DNA from: Cupriavidus cauae
GTDB lineage: Bacteria; Pseudomonadota; Gammaproteobacteria; Burkholderiales; Burkholderiaceae
Reading direction: 5' to 3'
Assembly (NCBI RefSeq): GCF_008632125.1
Contig: NZ_VWRN01000025.1
Location: forward strand, 122,790-186,789
DNA: 64,000 nucleotides
Part shown: piece after piece, positions 1-9,772 of the stretch
Numbering within the stretch: the stretch's first letter is position 1
How the letters are laid out: the number at the start of each line of letters is the position of its first letter
Position numbers and translations under genes: made by a program
The notes under the pieces: generated by a model
Told to the model about the DNA's origin: nothing
What the model saw: only the letters and a program-made list of their open reading frames with translations
The model's database searches: none

Positions 1-1
1 G

Positions 2-202
2 TGCGGCGCCGAGGTGCCGCGCTGGGTCGCCAAGCGGCTGGAGAGCTTTGGCGACGATCGCGAGGCGATCCGCGCCTTCGGGCTCGACGTCGTCACCGCG
101 CTGTGCGAGCGGCTGCTGGCCGGCGGGGTGCCGGGGCTGCATTTCTACACGCTGAACGCGGCGGGCGCCACCAAGGCGATCTGGCAGCGGCTGAAGCTGT
201 AA
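2..202 (+). CDS. metF: methylenetetrahydrofolate reductase, C-terminal fragment
   Basis: The window opens inside this gene; only the last 66 codons are present, ending at TAA. The visible protein begins CGAEVPRW and contains FGLDVVTALCERLL and PGLHFYTLN, the conserved end of the FAD-dependent 5,10-methylene-THF reductase TIM barrel. The enzyme makes 5-methyl-THF for methionine synthesis in the cytosol. One-carbon metabolism is also served by fau, a few genes downstream. The 5' part, start and promoter lie outside the window. The family assignment is firm from the C-terminal motif. Confidence 0.9.
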   Translation, partial: CGAEVPRWVAKRLESFGDDREAIRAFGLDVVTALCERLLAGGVPGLHFYTLNAAGATKAIWQRLKL

Positions 203-260
203 GGCGCGGCGCCGCGACGGCGGCCATGCGGTGCAGGGCGCCGATGGCATACTGTGCCGC

Positions 261-1031
261 ATGGTTACCGCCACGTTCCGCTTCTACGAGGAGCTGAACG
301 ATTTCCTTCCCCCGGCGATGCGCGGACGGGACTGGTCCTGTCCGTGCGCCCGCGCGGCCACGGTCAAGCACATGATCGAGGCGCTCGGGGTGCCGCACAC
401 CGAGGTCGAGCTGATCCTGGTCAATGGCCAGTCGTGCGGCTTCGACCGCGTGCTGGCCGACGGCGACCGGGTCTCGGTCTACCCGACCTTCGAGGCGCTC
501 GACGTCACGCCGCTGCTGCGGGTACGGCCCGCACCGCTGCGGGTCACCCGCTTCGTCGCCGACGCCCATCTGGGCGGGCTGGCCGCGCTGCTGCGGCTGA
601 CCGGCTACGACACCCTCTACGACAACCACTTCGACGACCGCGAGATCGAGGCCATCGCCGCGCGCGAGGGCCGCATCGTGCTGACGCGCGACCGCGAGCT
701 GCTCAAGCGCGGCAGCATCACGCATGGCTGCTGCGTGCGCGCGCTCAAGCCCCAGGCGCAGCTGCGCGAGATCTTCGCGCGGCTGGACCTGCGCCGGCAG
801 GCGCGGCCGTTTTCGCTGTGCCTGAGCTGCAATGTGCCGCTGCGCGCCGCGTCGAGCGACGAGGTGGCCGGGCGCGTGCCGCCCGCCGTGCTGGAGCGGC
901 ACGAGCGCTTCTCGACCTGCGAGGCCTGCCGGCGGGTGTTCTGGGAAGGCTCGCACTGGCGCCGGATGCGGGCGCTGGTCGATTCGCTGATGCTGCCGGA
1001 GGGCACGGCGTCCGCGCCCGCGGATGGCTGA
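261..1031 (+). CDS. Mut7-C RNase domain protein with N-terminal ubiquitin-like domain
   Basis: A protein of 256 residues. The N-terminal ~80 residues (TFRFYEELNDFLPP, then VNGQSCGFDRVLADGDRVSVYP) look like the Mut7-C ubiquitin-like fold. The rest matches the Mut7-C/PIN-like RNase domain: FVADAHLGGLAALLRLTGYDT, then acidic residues in HFDDREI and LTRDRELL, which probably form the metal site. A zinc ribbon closes it, with CLSC and CEAC pairs about 40 residues apart. The family is predicted to act on RNA, but the bacterial members have no settled role. The start MVTATF has no strong ribosome-binding site; an in-frame ATG at 231 is a less likely alternative. It sits between metF and fau. Confidence 0.75.
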   Translation: MVTATFRFYEELNDFLPPAMRGRDWSCPCARAATVKHMIEALGVPHTEVELILVNGQSCGFDRVLADGDRVSVYPTFEALDVTPLLRVRPAPLRVTRFVADAHLGGLAALLRLTGYDTLYDNHFDDREIEAIAAREGRIVLTRDRELLKRGSITHGCCVRALKPQAQLREIFARLDLRRQARPFSLCLSCNVPLRAASSDEVAGRVPPAVLERHERFSTCEACRRVFWEGSHWRRMRALVDSLMLPEGTASAPADG

Positions 1032-1051
1032 CGAGGCCGACCGGCCATGCT

Positions 1052-1133
1052 GTCGTTGCCGCGAAAGCGGGCATCCAGCGTCTTCAAAGGCCACTGGCCC
1101 ACCGCATTCGCGGGGACGACGCCAAGGTGGGCA
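1052..1133. repeat. REP-like intergenic palindromic element, copy 1
   Basis: The spacer between the Mut7-C gene and fau holds GTCGTTGCCGCGAAAGCGGG at one end and CGCGGGGACGAC at the other, so the ends are imperfect reverse complements. A second copy with the same ends lies at 36053-36130. This is the general form of dispersed repetitive extragenic palindromes in Burkholderiales. The two genes converge here, so it may also act as a transcription barrier. Confidence 0.5.
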
Positions 1134-1143
1134 GGCAGGGACC

Positions 1144-1776
1144 CTAGAAGCGCCCGGCCTCGGTCACCATCCAGTCCATCGGGATGTCATGCGCGGCCGG
1201 CGCCAGCGCGATCCGGCAGCCTTCGTAGCCGATGCCGATCGCGACCGGCCTGGCCGGCAGCGCGGCCAGCGTGCGGTCGTAGAAGCCGCCGCCGTAGCCC
1301 AGGCGGAACTTCTCCGGGCTGAAACCGACACAGGGAATCAGCAGCGCGTCGGGCGTCACCGCCGGCGTGCCGTCGGGCACCGGGATGCCGTAGCGGCCTT
1401 CGCGCATGGGCGTGTCGGGCGTCCAGCGATGGAAGTCCAGCGGCACGCCCGGGCGGCTGACCGCCGGCAGCGCGGCGTCGCGCCTCGGGGCGCCCGCCAG
1501 CCAGCGCGCCACCAGGGCGCGCGCGTCGAACTCCTGCTGGATCGGCCAGTAGAACCCCAGGCAACGCACCGGCAGCCAGTCGAGCAGCGCGGCCAGCTCG
1601 GCCTCGATGCGCGCGTCCAGCTGCTCGCGCTGCGGCAGGCTGGCGCGACGCTGCAGCAGCGCGGCGCGCAGCGCCCGGCGCTCGGCGGCGGGATCGGCCG
1701 CCGGATCGCCGGACGGCGACGACGGTGGCGGGGACGTTGGCGAGGGATCGAGCGGACCGGTCGGTGCGTTGGCCAT
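1144..1776 (-). CDS. fau: 5-formyltetrahydrofolate cyclo-ligase
   Basis: The 210-residue protein carries the family signature LGYGGGFYDRTLA near residue 165, which binds ATP and folate, plus the upstream basic stretch AERRALRAALLQRRASL. It converts 5-formyl-THF to 5,10-methenyl-THF with ATP in the cytosol. The start chosen is MANAPTG, which leaves a ~25-residue Pro/Ser-rich lead (TSPPPSSPSGD) before the conserved region; longer upstream reading is low-complexity and unlike the family. It is transcribed divergently from slt across a 149-bp spacer that must hold both promoters. In E. coli the equivalent gene (ygfA/fau) is linked to 6S RNA; I could not identify a 6S RNA here. Confidence 0.88.
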   Translation of the reverse strand: MANAPTGPLDPSPTSPPPSSPSGDPAADPAAERRALRAALLQRRASLPQREQLDARIEAELAALLDWLPVRCLGFYWPIQQEFDARALVARWLAGAPRRDAALPAVSRPGVPLDFHRWTPDTPMREGRYGIPVPDGTPAVTPDALLIPCVGFSPEKFRLGYGGGFYDRTLAALPARPVAIGIGYEGCRIALAPAAHDIPMDWMVTEAGRF

Positions 1777-1925
1777 GAGCGGAAGAAATACGGGCCGAAG
1801 CGGGGCGTTAGTCCAGCGTCGGCCGGTGAGAAGTGCGTGTGATAATGTCCGCGGACTATTGGTTTTCAAGCGGTTCGGCAGCCACATGGAGGGCCGGCCG
1901 GGCCGCCACAACAAGGAAAGACAGG

Positions 1926-3896
1926 ATGCGCAAGGGAGTATATCGGCAGCGTGCGGGACAGTTCGCATTGACGGCGATCGCCACCGCATTGAGCTGGACG
2001 CTGCTGGCAACGCCGGCCGCCGCGCAGAAGCGCACGGTATCGTCGAACGGGCAGGGCGCCGCATCGGCGATGATCCCGAGCAATCCGGACGACGCCTTCC
2101 GCGCGCTGCGCGAGGCCGCCCGCAAGAACGACGTGGCGCGCGCCTATGCGATCTCGGCCACGCTGGTCGACTACCCGGTGCCGTCGTACGTCGAATACTT
2201 CCGCATCAAGCCGCAGCTGTTCGACGCCAGCGGCCTGGCGCGCATCGACGCGCCGGACGACGAGGTGCGCGCGTTCCTGCAGCGCTACCAGGGCGAGGCG
2301 ATCGCCGACCGCATGCGCAACGACTGGCTTCTGGTGCTCGGCAAGCGGCGCGACTGGGCCAACTTCGACGCGCAGTATCCGCAGTTCGTGCTGAAGGACG
2401 ATACCCAGGTCGAGTGCTATGCGCTGCTGTCGCGCGCGCTCAAGGGGCAGAACGTCGCCGTCGAGGCGCGCGCGCTGCTGACCGAGCCGAAGAACTATGG
2501 CGAGGGCTGCGTCGACCTGATCGGCTATCTGTACCAGAGCCGCCAGATCACCCGCGCGGACGTCGCCTTCCAGGCCCGCACGGCGCTGGAGCAGAACTAC
2601 ACCACGCTGGCCGGGCGCATTGCCGCCACCGTGCCGGACGGCGCCGTCGACGGCGATACGCTGGCCACGGTGGTCAAGATGGCGCGCAACGATCCGGCCC
2701 AGGCCGCCGCCTACCTGACCGCCAGCTCCGGCAGCCTGTCGCGCGACGAGCAGGGCGCGGGCTGGGGCGTGGTCGGCCAGTTCGCCGCCAAGAAGCTGCT
2801 GCCCGACGCGGCCGGCTACTTCCGCCGTCAGGTCGAGCTGGGCGGCAACCAGTGGCTGTCGACCGAGACGCAGGAATGGCGCGTGCGCGCGGCGCTGCGC
2901 CAGGGTGACTGGAAGCTGGTGCGCCTGGCGATCGAATCGATGCGCCCGGAATTGCGCACCAAGGATCCGGCCTGGACCTACTGGCTGGGCCGGTCGCTGG
3001 CCGAAGCGGGCCGCAACGACGAGGCCCGCCAGCAGTACCAGGCCATCGCCAGCGGCTTCCATTTCTACGGCCAGCTGGCCAGCGAGGAGCTGGGCCAGCG
3101 CATCACGCTGCCGCCGCGTACCCAGGTCAGCGATGCCGAGGCCATGGCGATGCGCACGCGCCCCGGCTTCCAGCGCGCCAAGGCGTTCTACGACATGGAC
3201 CTGCGCTTCGAGGGCAACCGCGAGTGGAACTGGGAGCTGCGCGGCATGAGCGACCGCGAGCTGCTGGCCGCGGCCGAGTACGCGCGCCGCATCTCGCTGC
3301 TGGACCGCACCGTCAACACCGCCGACCGCACGCAGTCGCAGCACGACTTCTCGCTGCGCTTCCTGATGCCGTTCCGCGACATCATGCAGCGCGCCACCGA
3401 CGAGGCCGGCCTGGACATGGCCTGGGCCTACGGCATCATCCGGCAGGAATCGCGCTTCATCATGAACGCGCGCTCGTCCGCCGGCGCGCACGGCCTGATG
3501 CAGGTGATGCCCGCCACCGCCAAGTACGTCGCCCGCAAGATCGGCATGACGGACTTCACGCCGTCGATGATGAGCGATCCGAACGTCAACATCCTGCTCG
3601 GCACCAGCTACATGAGCATGGTGCTGACCGACCTGGACAGCTCGCAGACGCTGGCCTCGGCGGCCTACAACGCCGGCCCGGGCCGGCCCAAGAGCTGGCG
3701 CACCAGCCTGTCGCGGCCGGTCGAGGGCGCGATCTTCGCCGAGACCATTCCGTTCACGGAGACGCGAACCTACGTCAAGAATGTGCTCTCCAACGCCACG
3801 TACTATGCTGCATTGATGCACGGACATCCGCAGTCGCTGAAGGCGCGGCTGGGCACCGTGGTGCCGTCGCAGGTGACCACCACCAGCCTGCCCTGA
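1926..3896 (+). CDS. slt: soluble lytic murein transglycosylase
   Basis: A 656-residue periplasmic enzyme that cleaves peptidoglycan glycan strands and forms 1,6-anhydro-muropeptides. The N-terminus MRKGVYRQ followed by a hydrophobic run ending TPAAAQ is a Sec signal peptide. Residues ~40-450 are the alpha-superhelical Slt70-type U/L domain. The C-terminal SLT domain contains YGIIRQESRF, with catalytic Glu near residue 508, then AHGLMQVMPATAK and AYNAGPGRPKSW. The start is supported by AAGGAAAG a few bases upstream; longer readings lack a signal peptide. Length and domain order match Slt70. It is followed after 138 bp by an NAD(P)-binding protein. Confidence 0.93.
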   Translation: MRKGVYRQRAGQFALTAIATALSWTLLATPAAAQKRTVSSNGQGAASAMIPSNPDDAFRALREAARKNDVARAYAISATLVDYPVPSYVEYFRIKPQLFDASGLARIDAPDDEVRAFLQRYQGEAIADRMRNDWLLVLGKRRDWANFDAQYPQFVLKDDTQVECYALLSRALKGQNVAVEARALLTEPKNYGEGCVDLIGYLYQSRQITRADVAFQARTALEQNYTTLAGRIAATVPDGAVDGDTLATVVKMARNDPAQAAAYLTASSGSLSRDEQGAGWGVVGQFAAKKLLPDAAGYFRRQVELGGNQWLSTETQEWRVRAALRQGDWKLVRLAIESMRPELRTKDPAWTYWLGRSLAEAGRNDEARQQYQAIASGFHFYGQLASEELGQRITLPPRTQVSDAEAMAMRTRPGFQRAKAFYDMDLRFEGNREWNWELRGMSDRELLAAAEYARRISLLDRTVNTADRTQSQHDFSLRFLMPFRDIMQRATDEAGLDMAWAYGIIRQESRFIMNARSSAGAHGLMQVMPATAKYVARKIGMTDFTPSMMSDPNVNILLGTSYMSMVLTDLDSSQTLASAAYNAGPGRPKSWRTSLSRPVEGAIFAETIPFTETRTYVKNVLSNATYYAALMHGHPQSLKARLGTVVPSQVTTTSLP

Positions 3897-4034
3897 TGGT
3901 GCGCTGAAGGCGCGCTCGCGCGATGTCCGCCGCTGTGTCCGGCCTGAACCGAAAGCAGGCCGAACGCAGCGCGAACGCTGGGTCGAAACCCGCCGCGGCA
4001 GCCGTGCCGCGGCCACCGTGCCACGGAGGACATC

Positions 4035-5057
4035 ATGCTGACGAGCAATGTACTGGTGATCGGCGGTTCCGGCTTTATCGGCAGTCATCTGGTCGCGCGC
4101 CTGTCGGGCGTGGCCAACCACAGCAACGCGCCGCTCGAGCACGCGACGGTGGTGATCCCGCCGATGGACCCTGAGCGGATCGTGGTGGCAACCCGCAACG
4201 AGGACAATGCGCGCGATCTGCTGGCCCTGCCGCGGGTAGAGATCGTGGTGCTCGATGTCACCGACGAGGCGGCGCTCGACAGCGCGATCGGTTCGCTGGG
4301 CATCGAGGGCATCGTCGTCAATCTGGTCGGCGTGCTGCACGGCGGGCGCGGCGATCCTTACGGGCCCGGGTTTGCTGCGGCCCATGTCGAGCTGCCGCGC
4401 CGGCTGATCGACTCGATGCGGCGCACCGGCGTTCGCCGGCTGCTGCATATGAGCGCGCTCGGCGCCGACAGCGCTGGCCCGTCGATGTATCTGCGCAGCA
4501 AGGGCGACGGCGAGCGCGCGGTGCGCGAGAGCGGGCTCGACTGGACGGTCTTCCGCCCCTCGGTGGTGTTCGGCCCCGACGACCATTTCCTCAATCTGTT
4601 CGCCAGCATGCAGCGGCTCGCGCCGGTGGTGCCGCTGGCCTGCGCGCAGGCGCGCTTCCAGCCGGTCTACGTGCAGGACGTCGCGCAGGCGATGGTCAAT
4701 GCGATGGCGACCCCGGCCACCATTGGCCGCTGCTACGAGCTGGGCGGCCCGCAGGTCTATACGCTGGAGGAACTGGTGCGCTTCGCCGGCGAGGCGTCGG
4801 GCCATCCGCGGCCGGTGCTGGCGCTGCCCGATGCGCTGGCGCGCCTGCAGGCGGCCGTGCTGGAACACATGCCGGGCGGCCCGGTGATGTCGCGCGACAA
4901 CCTCGATTCGATGCGTCTGGACAATGTGCTGAGCGGCCCCATGGCGCCGGAGCTGGGCGTACATCCGACCAGCCTGGAGGCGGTGATGACCGAGGCGCTG
5001 TCGGGCGGCCGGGAGACCCGGCTGGAGGCGCTGCGCTCGAGCGTGCATCGGCGGTGA
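4035..5057 (+). CDS. complex I NDUFA9-like NAD(P)-binding protein
   Basis: A 340-residue extended/atypical SDR. The Rossmann motif VIGGSGFIGSHL is at the N-terminus, and the middle has LLHMSALGADSAGPSMYLRSKGDGE, where the Tyr-x3-Lys pair is kept, followed by VFRPSVVFGPDDHFLN. These are the signatures of bacterial homologues of the NADH dehydrogenase accessory subunit NDUFA9 and of NmrA-like proteins. The substrate is unknown; roles in quinone biosynthesis or redox sensing have been suggested for relatives. A good GGAGG lies 9 bases before the ATG. There is no signal peptide, so it is cytosolic or membrane-peripheral. Confidence 0.8.
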   Translation: MLTSNVLVIGGSGFIGSHLVARLSGVANHSNAPLEHATVVIPPMDPERIVVATRNEDNARDLLALPRVEIVVLDVTDEAALDSAIGSLGIEGIVVNLVGVLHGGRGDPYGPGFAAAHVELPRRLIDSMRRTGVRRLLHMSALGADSAGPSMYLRSKGDGERAVRESGLDWTVFRPSVVFGPDDHFLNLFASMQRLAPVVPLACAQARFQPVYVQDVAQAMVNAMATPATIGRCYELGGPQVYTLEELVRFAGEASGHPRPVLALPDALARLQAAVLEHMPGGPVMSRDNLDSMRLDNVLSGPMAPELGVHPTSLEAVMTEALSGGRETRLEALRSSVHRR

Positions 5058-5243
5058 GGAACACGTTGGCGCGCCGCCTATGTGACCCGGATTGACACCG
5101 CTTGCGAGTCCAATTCGTTTGGTCCGGTCCGGAGCCGCTGGCTACAATGTTCGGCCTGAAGCGCAGAGTGGCGCGCCGAGCCGTCTCCCCGGCATGCCAT
5201 CCACGGTGCGCGCCTCGCTCTCTCCCTCTCGAAGGACTCGCAA

Positions 5244-5933
5244 ATGAAGCTCGTCATCGGCAACAAGAACTATTCCTCCTGGTCGTTGCGTCCCTGGCTG
5301 CTGATGTCGCATGCCGGCATTCCGTTCGAGGAAGTGCCGGTGCGCCTGTTTACGCCGGGCTTCGCCGAGGAGATCGGCCGCTATGCGCCGGCCAACAAGG
5401 TGCCGGCGCTGATCGACGGCGATATCCTGGTGTGGGACTCGCTGGCGGTGGTCGAATACCTGGCCGAGCGCTTCCCCGACAGGCAGCTGTGGCCGCAGGA
5501 TCCGGCCGCGCGCGCGTTCGCGCGTTCGATCTGCGCCGAGATGCATGCGGGCTTCGGCAATCTGCGCAGCCAGATGCCGATGAACCTGAGCGCGATGCTG
5601 CCCGGCATGGGCTGGAACGTCGCGGTGCAGCGCGATATCGACCGCATCGTGCAGCTGTGGCAGCAGGCGCGCGAGCGCTTCGGCCAGGCCGGCCCCTTCC
5701 TGTTCGGTGCTTTCTCGATCGCCGACGCCTACTATGCGCCGGTGGTGTGCCGCTTCGCGACCTACGGCGTCCATCTGCCGGAACCGGCCAAGGCCTACGC
5801 GGACCTGGTGCTGGAACTGCCGGCGCTGCAGCGCTGGATCGCCGCCGCCCGTGAGGAGCGCGATTTCCTCGCGCCGGACGAGCCGTATCGCGTCGCGCCG
5901 GATCGCGACGACGCGGTCGTGGTCCATCACTGA
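5244..5933 (+). CDS. glutathione S-transferase family protein
   Basis: A 229-residue cytosolic GST. The thioredoxin-like N-terminal domain starts [18 protein letters not shown], where a Ser replaces the usual catalytic Tyr or Cys region, and continues to [21 protein letters not shown], the cis-Pro and glutathione gamma-Glu binding site. The C-terminal helical domain contains [19 protein letters not shown] with the N-capping box. Substrate cannot be deduced. AAGGACT precedes the ATG. The gene ends 25 bp before cca and is probably co-transcribed with it, a neighbourhood seen in related Burkholderiaceae. Confidence 0.88.
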   Translation: MKLVIGNKNYSSWSLRPWLLMSHAGIPFEEVPVRLFTPGFAEEIGRYAPANKVPALIDGDILVWDSLAVVEYLAERFPDRQLWPQDPAARAFARSICAEMHAGFGNLRSQMPMNLSAMLPGMGWNVAVQRDIDRIVQLWQQARERFGQAGPFLFGAFSIADAYYAPVVCRFATYGVHLPEPAKAYADLVLELPALQRWIAAAREERDFLAPDEPYRVAPDRDDAVVVHH

Positions 5934-5958
5934 AGGACCGGACCGGGGAAGGAGCTTC

Positions 5959-7203
5959 ATGCAGATCTACGCCGTCGGCGGCGCCATCCGCGACCAGCTG
6001 CTGGGCACGCCGAGCCAGGACCGCGACTACGTGGTCGTCGGCGCGACCCCGGCGCAGATGGAGGCGGCCGGCTTCAAGCCGGTCGGCAAGGACTTCCCGG
6101 TCTTCCTGCATCCGCGCACGCGCGAGGAATACGCGCTGGCGCGCACCGAACGCAAGACCGCCGCCGGCTACAAGGGCTTTGCCTTCTATTGCTCGCCCGA
6201 CGTCACGCTGGAGGACGACCTGATCCGGCGCGACCTGACCATCAATGCGATGGCCCAGGCGGTCGACGAGCACGGCGAACTGGTCGGCCCGGTGATCGAT
6301 CCGCACGGCGGCCAGCGCGATCTGGCCGCCCGGGTGTTCCGCCACGTGTCGCCCGCCTTTGCCGAGGACCCGGTGCGCATCCTGCGGCTGGCGCGCTTCG
6401 CGGCGCGCCTGCCCGAGTTCACCGTCGCGCCGGAGACGCTGGCGCTGATGCGGTCGATGGTGGACAGCGGCGAGGTCGATGCGCTGGTCGCCGAGCGGGT
6501 CTGGCAGGAACTGGCGCGCGGGCTGATGGAGGCGCGCCCGTCGCGGATGTTCGAGGTCCTGCGCGAGTGCGGCGCGCTGGCGCGGCTGATGCCGGAACTG
6601 GACCGGCTGTGGGGCGTGCCGCAGCGCGCCGAGTATCACCCCGAGGTCGATACCGGCGTCCACGTGATGATGGTCATCGATACCGCCGCCGCGATGCAGG
6701 CGCCGCTGACCGTGCGCTTCGCCGCGCTGGTCCATGACCTGGGCAAGGGCACCACGCCCGCCGACGTGCTGCCGCGCCATATCGGCCACGAGCAGCGCAG
6801 CGTGGCGCTGCTCGAAGCGGTCTGCAAGCGGCTGCGCGTGCCGACCGATTGCCGCGACCTCGCCGTGCTGGTCGCGCGCGAGCACGGCAATATCCATCGA
6901 TCCGGCGAATTCGGTGCCGCGGCGGTGACGCGGCTGCTGGAGCGCTGCGACGCGCTGCGCAAGCCCGAGCGCTTCGCCGAGGCCCTGCAGGCCTGCGAGG
7001 CCGACGCGCGCGGCCGGCTCGGCTTCGAGCAGCGCGACTATCCGCAACCGGCGCGCCTGCTGGCCGCTCGCGAGGCCGCCGCCGGCGTCGATGCCGGCGC
7101 CATCGCGCGCGAATGCGCGGGGCAGGTCGAGCTGATCCGCGAGCGCGTGCACCAGGCACGCGTCGCCGCGGTGGCAGGCGTGCTGGGGCAAGCCGGGGCC
7201 TGA
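5959..7203 (+). CDS. cca: multifunctional CCA-adding tRNA nucleotidyltransferase
   Basis: A 414-residue enzyme that adds and repairs the 3' CCA end of tRNA. The class II nucleotidyltransferase motif is at the very start: [13 protein letters not shown], then DRDYVVVG with the two metal-binding Asp. [11 protein letters not shown] and the basic [12 protein letters not shown] motif follow. The C-terminal half has an HD phosphohydrolase domain ([14 protein letters not shown], then [12 protein letters not shown]) as in the E. coli multifunctional form. The start is set by GGGGAAGGAG upstream and by the motif lying at residue 6. It ends the housekeeping run before the F-box pair. Confidence 0.95.
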   Translation: MQIYAVGGAIRDQLLGTPSQDRDYVVVGATPAQMEAAGFKPVGKDFPVFLHPRTREEYALARTERKTAAGYKGFAFYCSPDVTLEDDLIRRDLTINAMAQAVDEHGELVGPVIDPHGGQRDLAARVFRHVSPAFAEDPVRILRLARFAARLPEFTVAPETLALMRSMVDSGEVDALVAERVWQELARGLMEARPSRMFEVLRECGALARLMPELDRLWGVPQRAEYHPEVDTGVHVMMVIDTAAAMQAPLTVRFAALVHDLGKGTTPADVLPRHIGHEQRSVALLEAVCKRLRVPTDCRDLAVLVAREHGNIHRSGEFGAAAVTRLLERCDALRKPERFAEALQACEADARGRLGFEQRDYPQPARLLAAREAAAGVDAGAIARECAGQVELIRERVHQARVAAVAGVLGQAGA

Positions 7204-7335
7204 CGCGCTGCCGGCCGGGGGCCTGACGCGCGGCCCACACAAAGCCACAGGCGGCCCTGCAGGCGCGGCCGTGGCAGCAAGCTGCCGCTGCAAATCGAAA
7301 GAGAGCGTCCGGCGAGGCCAACACAATGGCGCCTC

Positions 7336-7378
7336 GCTCGAATGCGGGGTCCCTTGGCCCGCCGTCTGGCATTCGAGC
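7336..7378. other. inverted repeat between cca and the F-box pair
   Basis: GCTCGAATGC and GCATTCGAGC form a perfect 10-bp inverted repeat separated by 23 bases. It lies in the 284-bp spacer between cca and the first F-box gene. It has no T-tract, so it is not a classical terminator. It could be an operator or an mRNA stem. The same spacer has no TTCG-N16-TTCG type III secretion (hrpII-like) promoter element that I could find. Confidence 0.45.
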
Positions 7379-7487
7379 CGATCGTCGCCGACGCCTGCCC
7401 TCCGAGTGCATCGTCCCTTCATCATGGCGGACCCCCACCGGGCACGGCAGCCACGCGTCGGCGTTGTCCTCTCCGAGGTCATACGCC

Positions 7488-9753
7488 ATGCCAGATCCCA
7501 TCGCTCCGTATTTCCCCGCCTGTCCGATGCCTTCGGCATCGAACGAATCCGGCGCCCAGGCAACCGCCGATGTCCATGCCGATGCCAATGTCGGTCTCCC
7601 TGCCAACTCCCATGCCGACGCCGATGCCGGGCCCGATGCGCAGACCAGCACCGGCTGGCATCGCCTGCCCGCGGAACTCGTCGCCCATGTCGGCAGCTTC
7701 CTGCCATGGCAGGCGCTCGATGCGCTGCGCCTGACCCACAAGCGCACGCATCAGGCGCTGGCATCGTGCACCGTGACGGCCCGCGTCGGCTGGCGCATCG
7801 CCTGCGTGTCGAGCCTGTCGACGCTCAGGTACACCGTGCGAGCGCTGCGCGACCCGCTGCTGTCCGATGCCAACCGGGCGAACGAGCTGTGTGCGCTGGC
7901 CGAACGCCTGCCGAGGCTGGATGGCGGCATGGTCGCGGCCGCACGCGATGTCCTGCTCGAAGGCATTGCGCGGCTGCCTGCCCCGCTGCGGGCACGGCCC
8001 GTGGTCGGCGTCATGCAGGGCCTGGCTCGTTGCGAGGAACTGGTTTGCCATCCACGCGGCGCCTTGCCGCTGTTGCTGGCGGTGGAGCACCTGCCGCCCG
8101 CGCAGCGCGCCGAGCCGCTGATCGCATGCCTGCGTATCGCCTCGCTGACGCAGGACGCGATGCCGGATGTCGACGAGTGGATCGATGAGGCGCTGCAGCT
8201 GCCCATGCCCGACCGCGGTGCCGTGCTGGCGCAGATACTGCGGCGTTTTCCGTTCGTCCGCGCAACGCGCGCCGACGAGCGCGTGCAGCAGTTCCTGCAG
8301 GCCCGTGCCCGACTGCAGACGCCCGACGGCGAGCCCTCATGGAGCGAGCAGGCTGCCGTGCTGGCCGGCCTCGCGGATACGCTCGACGTTCAGTGGGAAG
8401 CGGGTTATGTCCGGGACGAGCCGGCAGCGCATCGACTGTGGTGCGATCTGCTGGAGGCCGCGCGGGCCTTGCCCCCCGGTCCCGCGCTCGACGTGATGGT
8501 CGCCCTTGCCGGACCCGGGTCGCAGCGGCTCAGCGACAGCGCCGCGCAGCGCTGGCCCCTGCTGTGGAACGCGGGCCAGCGTTTCGCCGCCGATCCGGCG
8601 CGGTGGACGCGCTGGCTCGGCGCACTGGCCGCCCATCACGGATGGGCGGAGCCACCGGATGCCTGGGACCGCCTGTTCGACGCGGCAGCAACGCTGCCGC
8701 CGGACGGGCAAGGCCCGGTGCTCGCCATGCTGGCGCGCGGCGTCGCGGTGCCGGTCGAGGCGGCCGACCGCGAGGCCCGCTGGCACGCGCTCCACGAGCG
8801 GATCGTCGCGGTACCGGCGGCGTCGCGGGCCGGGCCGCTGGCGGAACTGGCCGATGCCTTGCTGACCGACGAGGCGGACATGGAGGACCCTCGCTGGCAG
8901 CGCCTGCTCGACGCGCTGCGCCCGCTGCCGGCGGCGTCGCAGGTCAAGGTATTGCTCGCATGCATCGAAATCGGCAACGTGGAGCGGTTCTGGGCGCCGT
9001 GCCACCGGATCATCATGACGCGCCTGCCGATGGAAGAGCGGGCCGGGGTACTGACCCAACTGGCCGACTGGATTGCCCAACTCGCGCCGCATGCGCAGCG
9101 GGCCCCGGCGTGGTGGGACATCGCCCGATCGGTGCCGGCCCTGCCGCCCGCGCAGCGGCATGCGCCGTGGCAGATGTTGTTGCGGCGTGTGCATCGGGTG
9201 TTCGAGTTCGACCCGGAAGGGCATCGACGCGCGTGGGACACGCTCGCCGAATTGCTGGCCGGACAGCCGCCCGTTGCCCGCCAGCAATGCCTGCTCGGTG
9301 CGACCTGGAATGCCGACGCCGGACGGTGCGAATTGGGTCCTGATGCAGGTACGCGATCTGCCCGCCGCGCTGCAGGGCGAGGTGCTGGCCCGGCTGGCGC
9401 GTTGCGCCGGCGCGCAGGGCCCCATGGCCTGGCATGCCAGCGAACGCGTGACGGCATGGATGGAACTGGTGCGCGCGGTACGGGAATTGCCGACGCACTA
9501 TCGCGGCGCGCCGCTGCCATCGCTGGCGCGCTTGCTGGGCGAACTGCCCCACGGCATCCGCCTGGCGGCCCGCTCGCACTTCGTCGCGCTGCTGCGCGGC
9601 GTGGCGCCCGACGACATACCGGCCGGGTTCCAGCCGATCGCTCCCTTTGCGGAATCCGCGCTGGTGCGCCGTGTATTGAAGCGGCCGCGGTATCCGGTGG
9701 CGATGCGGGCCATCGCGCCGAAGCGCGAGCGGATCGACGAGACCTGGCCCTGA
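7488..9753 (+). CDS. F-box-like helical-repeat protein, frameshifted near 9320
   Basis: The protein is read from MPDPIAPY with CCGAGGT in front. Residues ~1-56 are low-complexity Ala/Asp/Pro. Residues ~57-93 (WHRLPAELVAHVGSFL, then ALDALRLTHKRTHQAL) match the F-box pattern LPxEL...hhxhL. The remainder is a helical array with a unit of roughly 38-42 residues, WxxLxxAAxxLPxxxRxxxLxxLA, like HEAT/SKWP-type repeats. Around 9318-9335 the reading frame changes by one base: the repeat protein continues in the next frame as NWVLMQVRDLPAALQ to a stop at 9751-9753. One extra base, possibly in GCCGGACGG, would explain it. Unrepaired, the frame runs to 9803 with an unrelated tail overlapping the next gene. 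Repaired length is 754 residues, close to its paralogue. Eukaryote-like F-box proteins in bacteria are mostly secreted effectors; secretion here is inference. Confidence 0.6.
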
Positions 9754-9772
9754 GCCGTTTCACGGAGGCACC

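Noticed and set aside
1777..1925. 6S RNA beside fau, as in enterobacteria.
   Set aside because: The divergent spacer is 149 bp, shorter than 6S RNA (about 180), and no fitting long hairpin is seen.
1866..5048. A very long open frame (over 1000 codons) on the minus strand opposite slt and the NDUFA9-like gene.
   Set aside because: It is the shadow of GC-rich coding DNA. The composition is His/Gln/Arg-rich with no domain motif, while the plus-strand proteins carry clear family signatures.
7204..7487. hrpII/PIP-type promoter element before the F-box genes.
   Set aside because: No TTCG-N16-TTCG pair was found by eye, so a link to type III secretion control is not supported by the leader.
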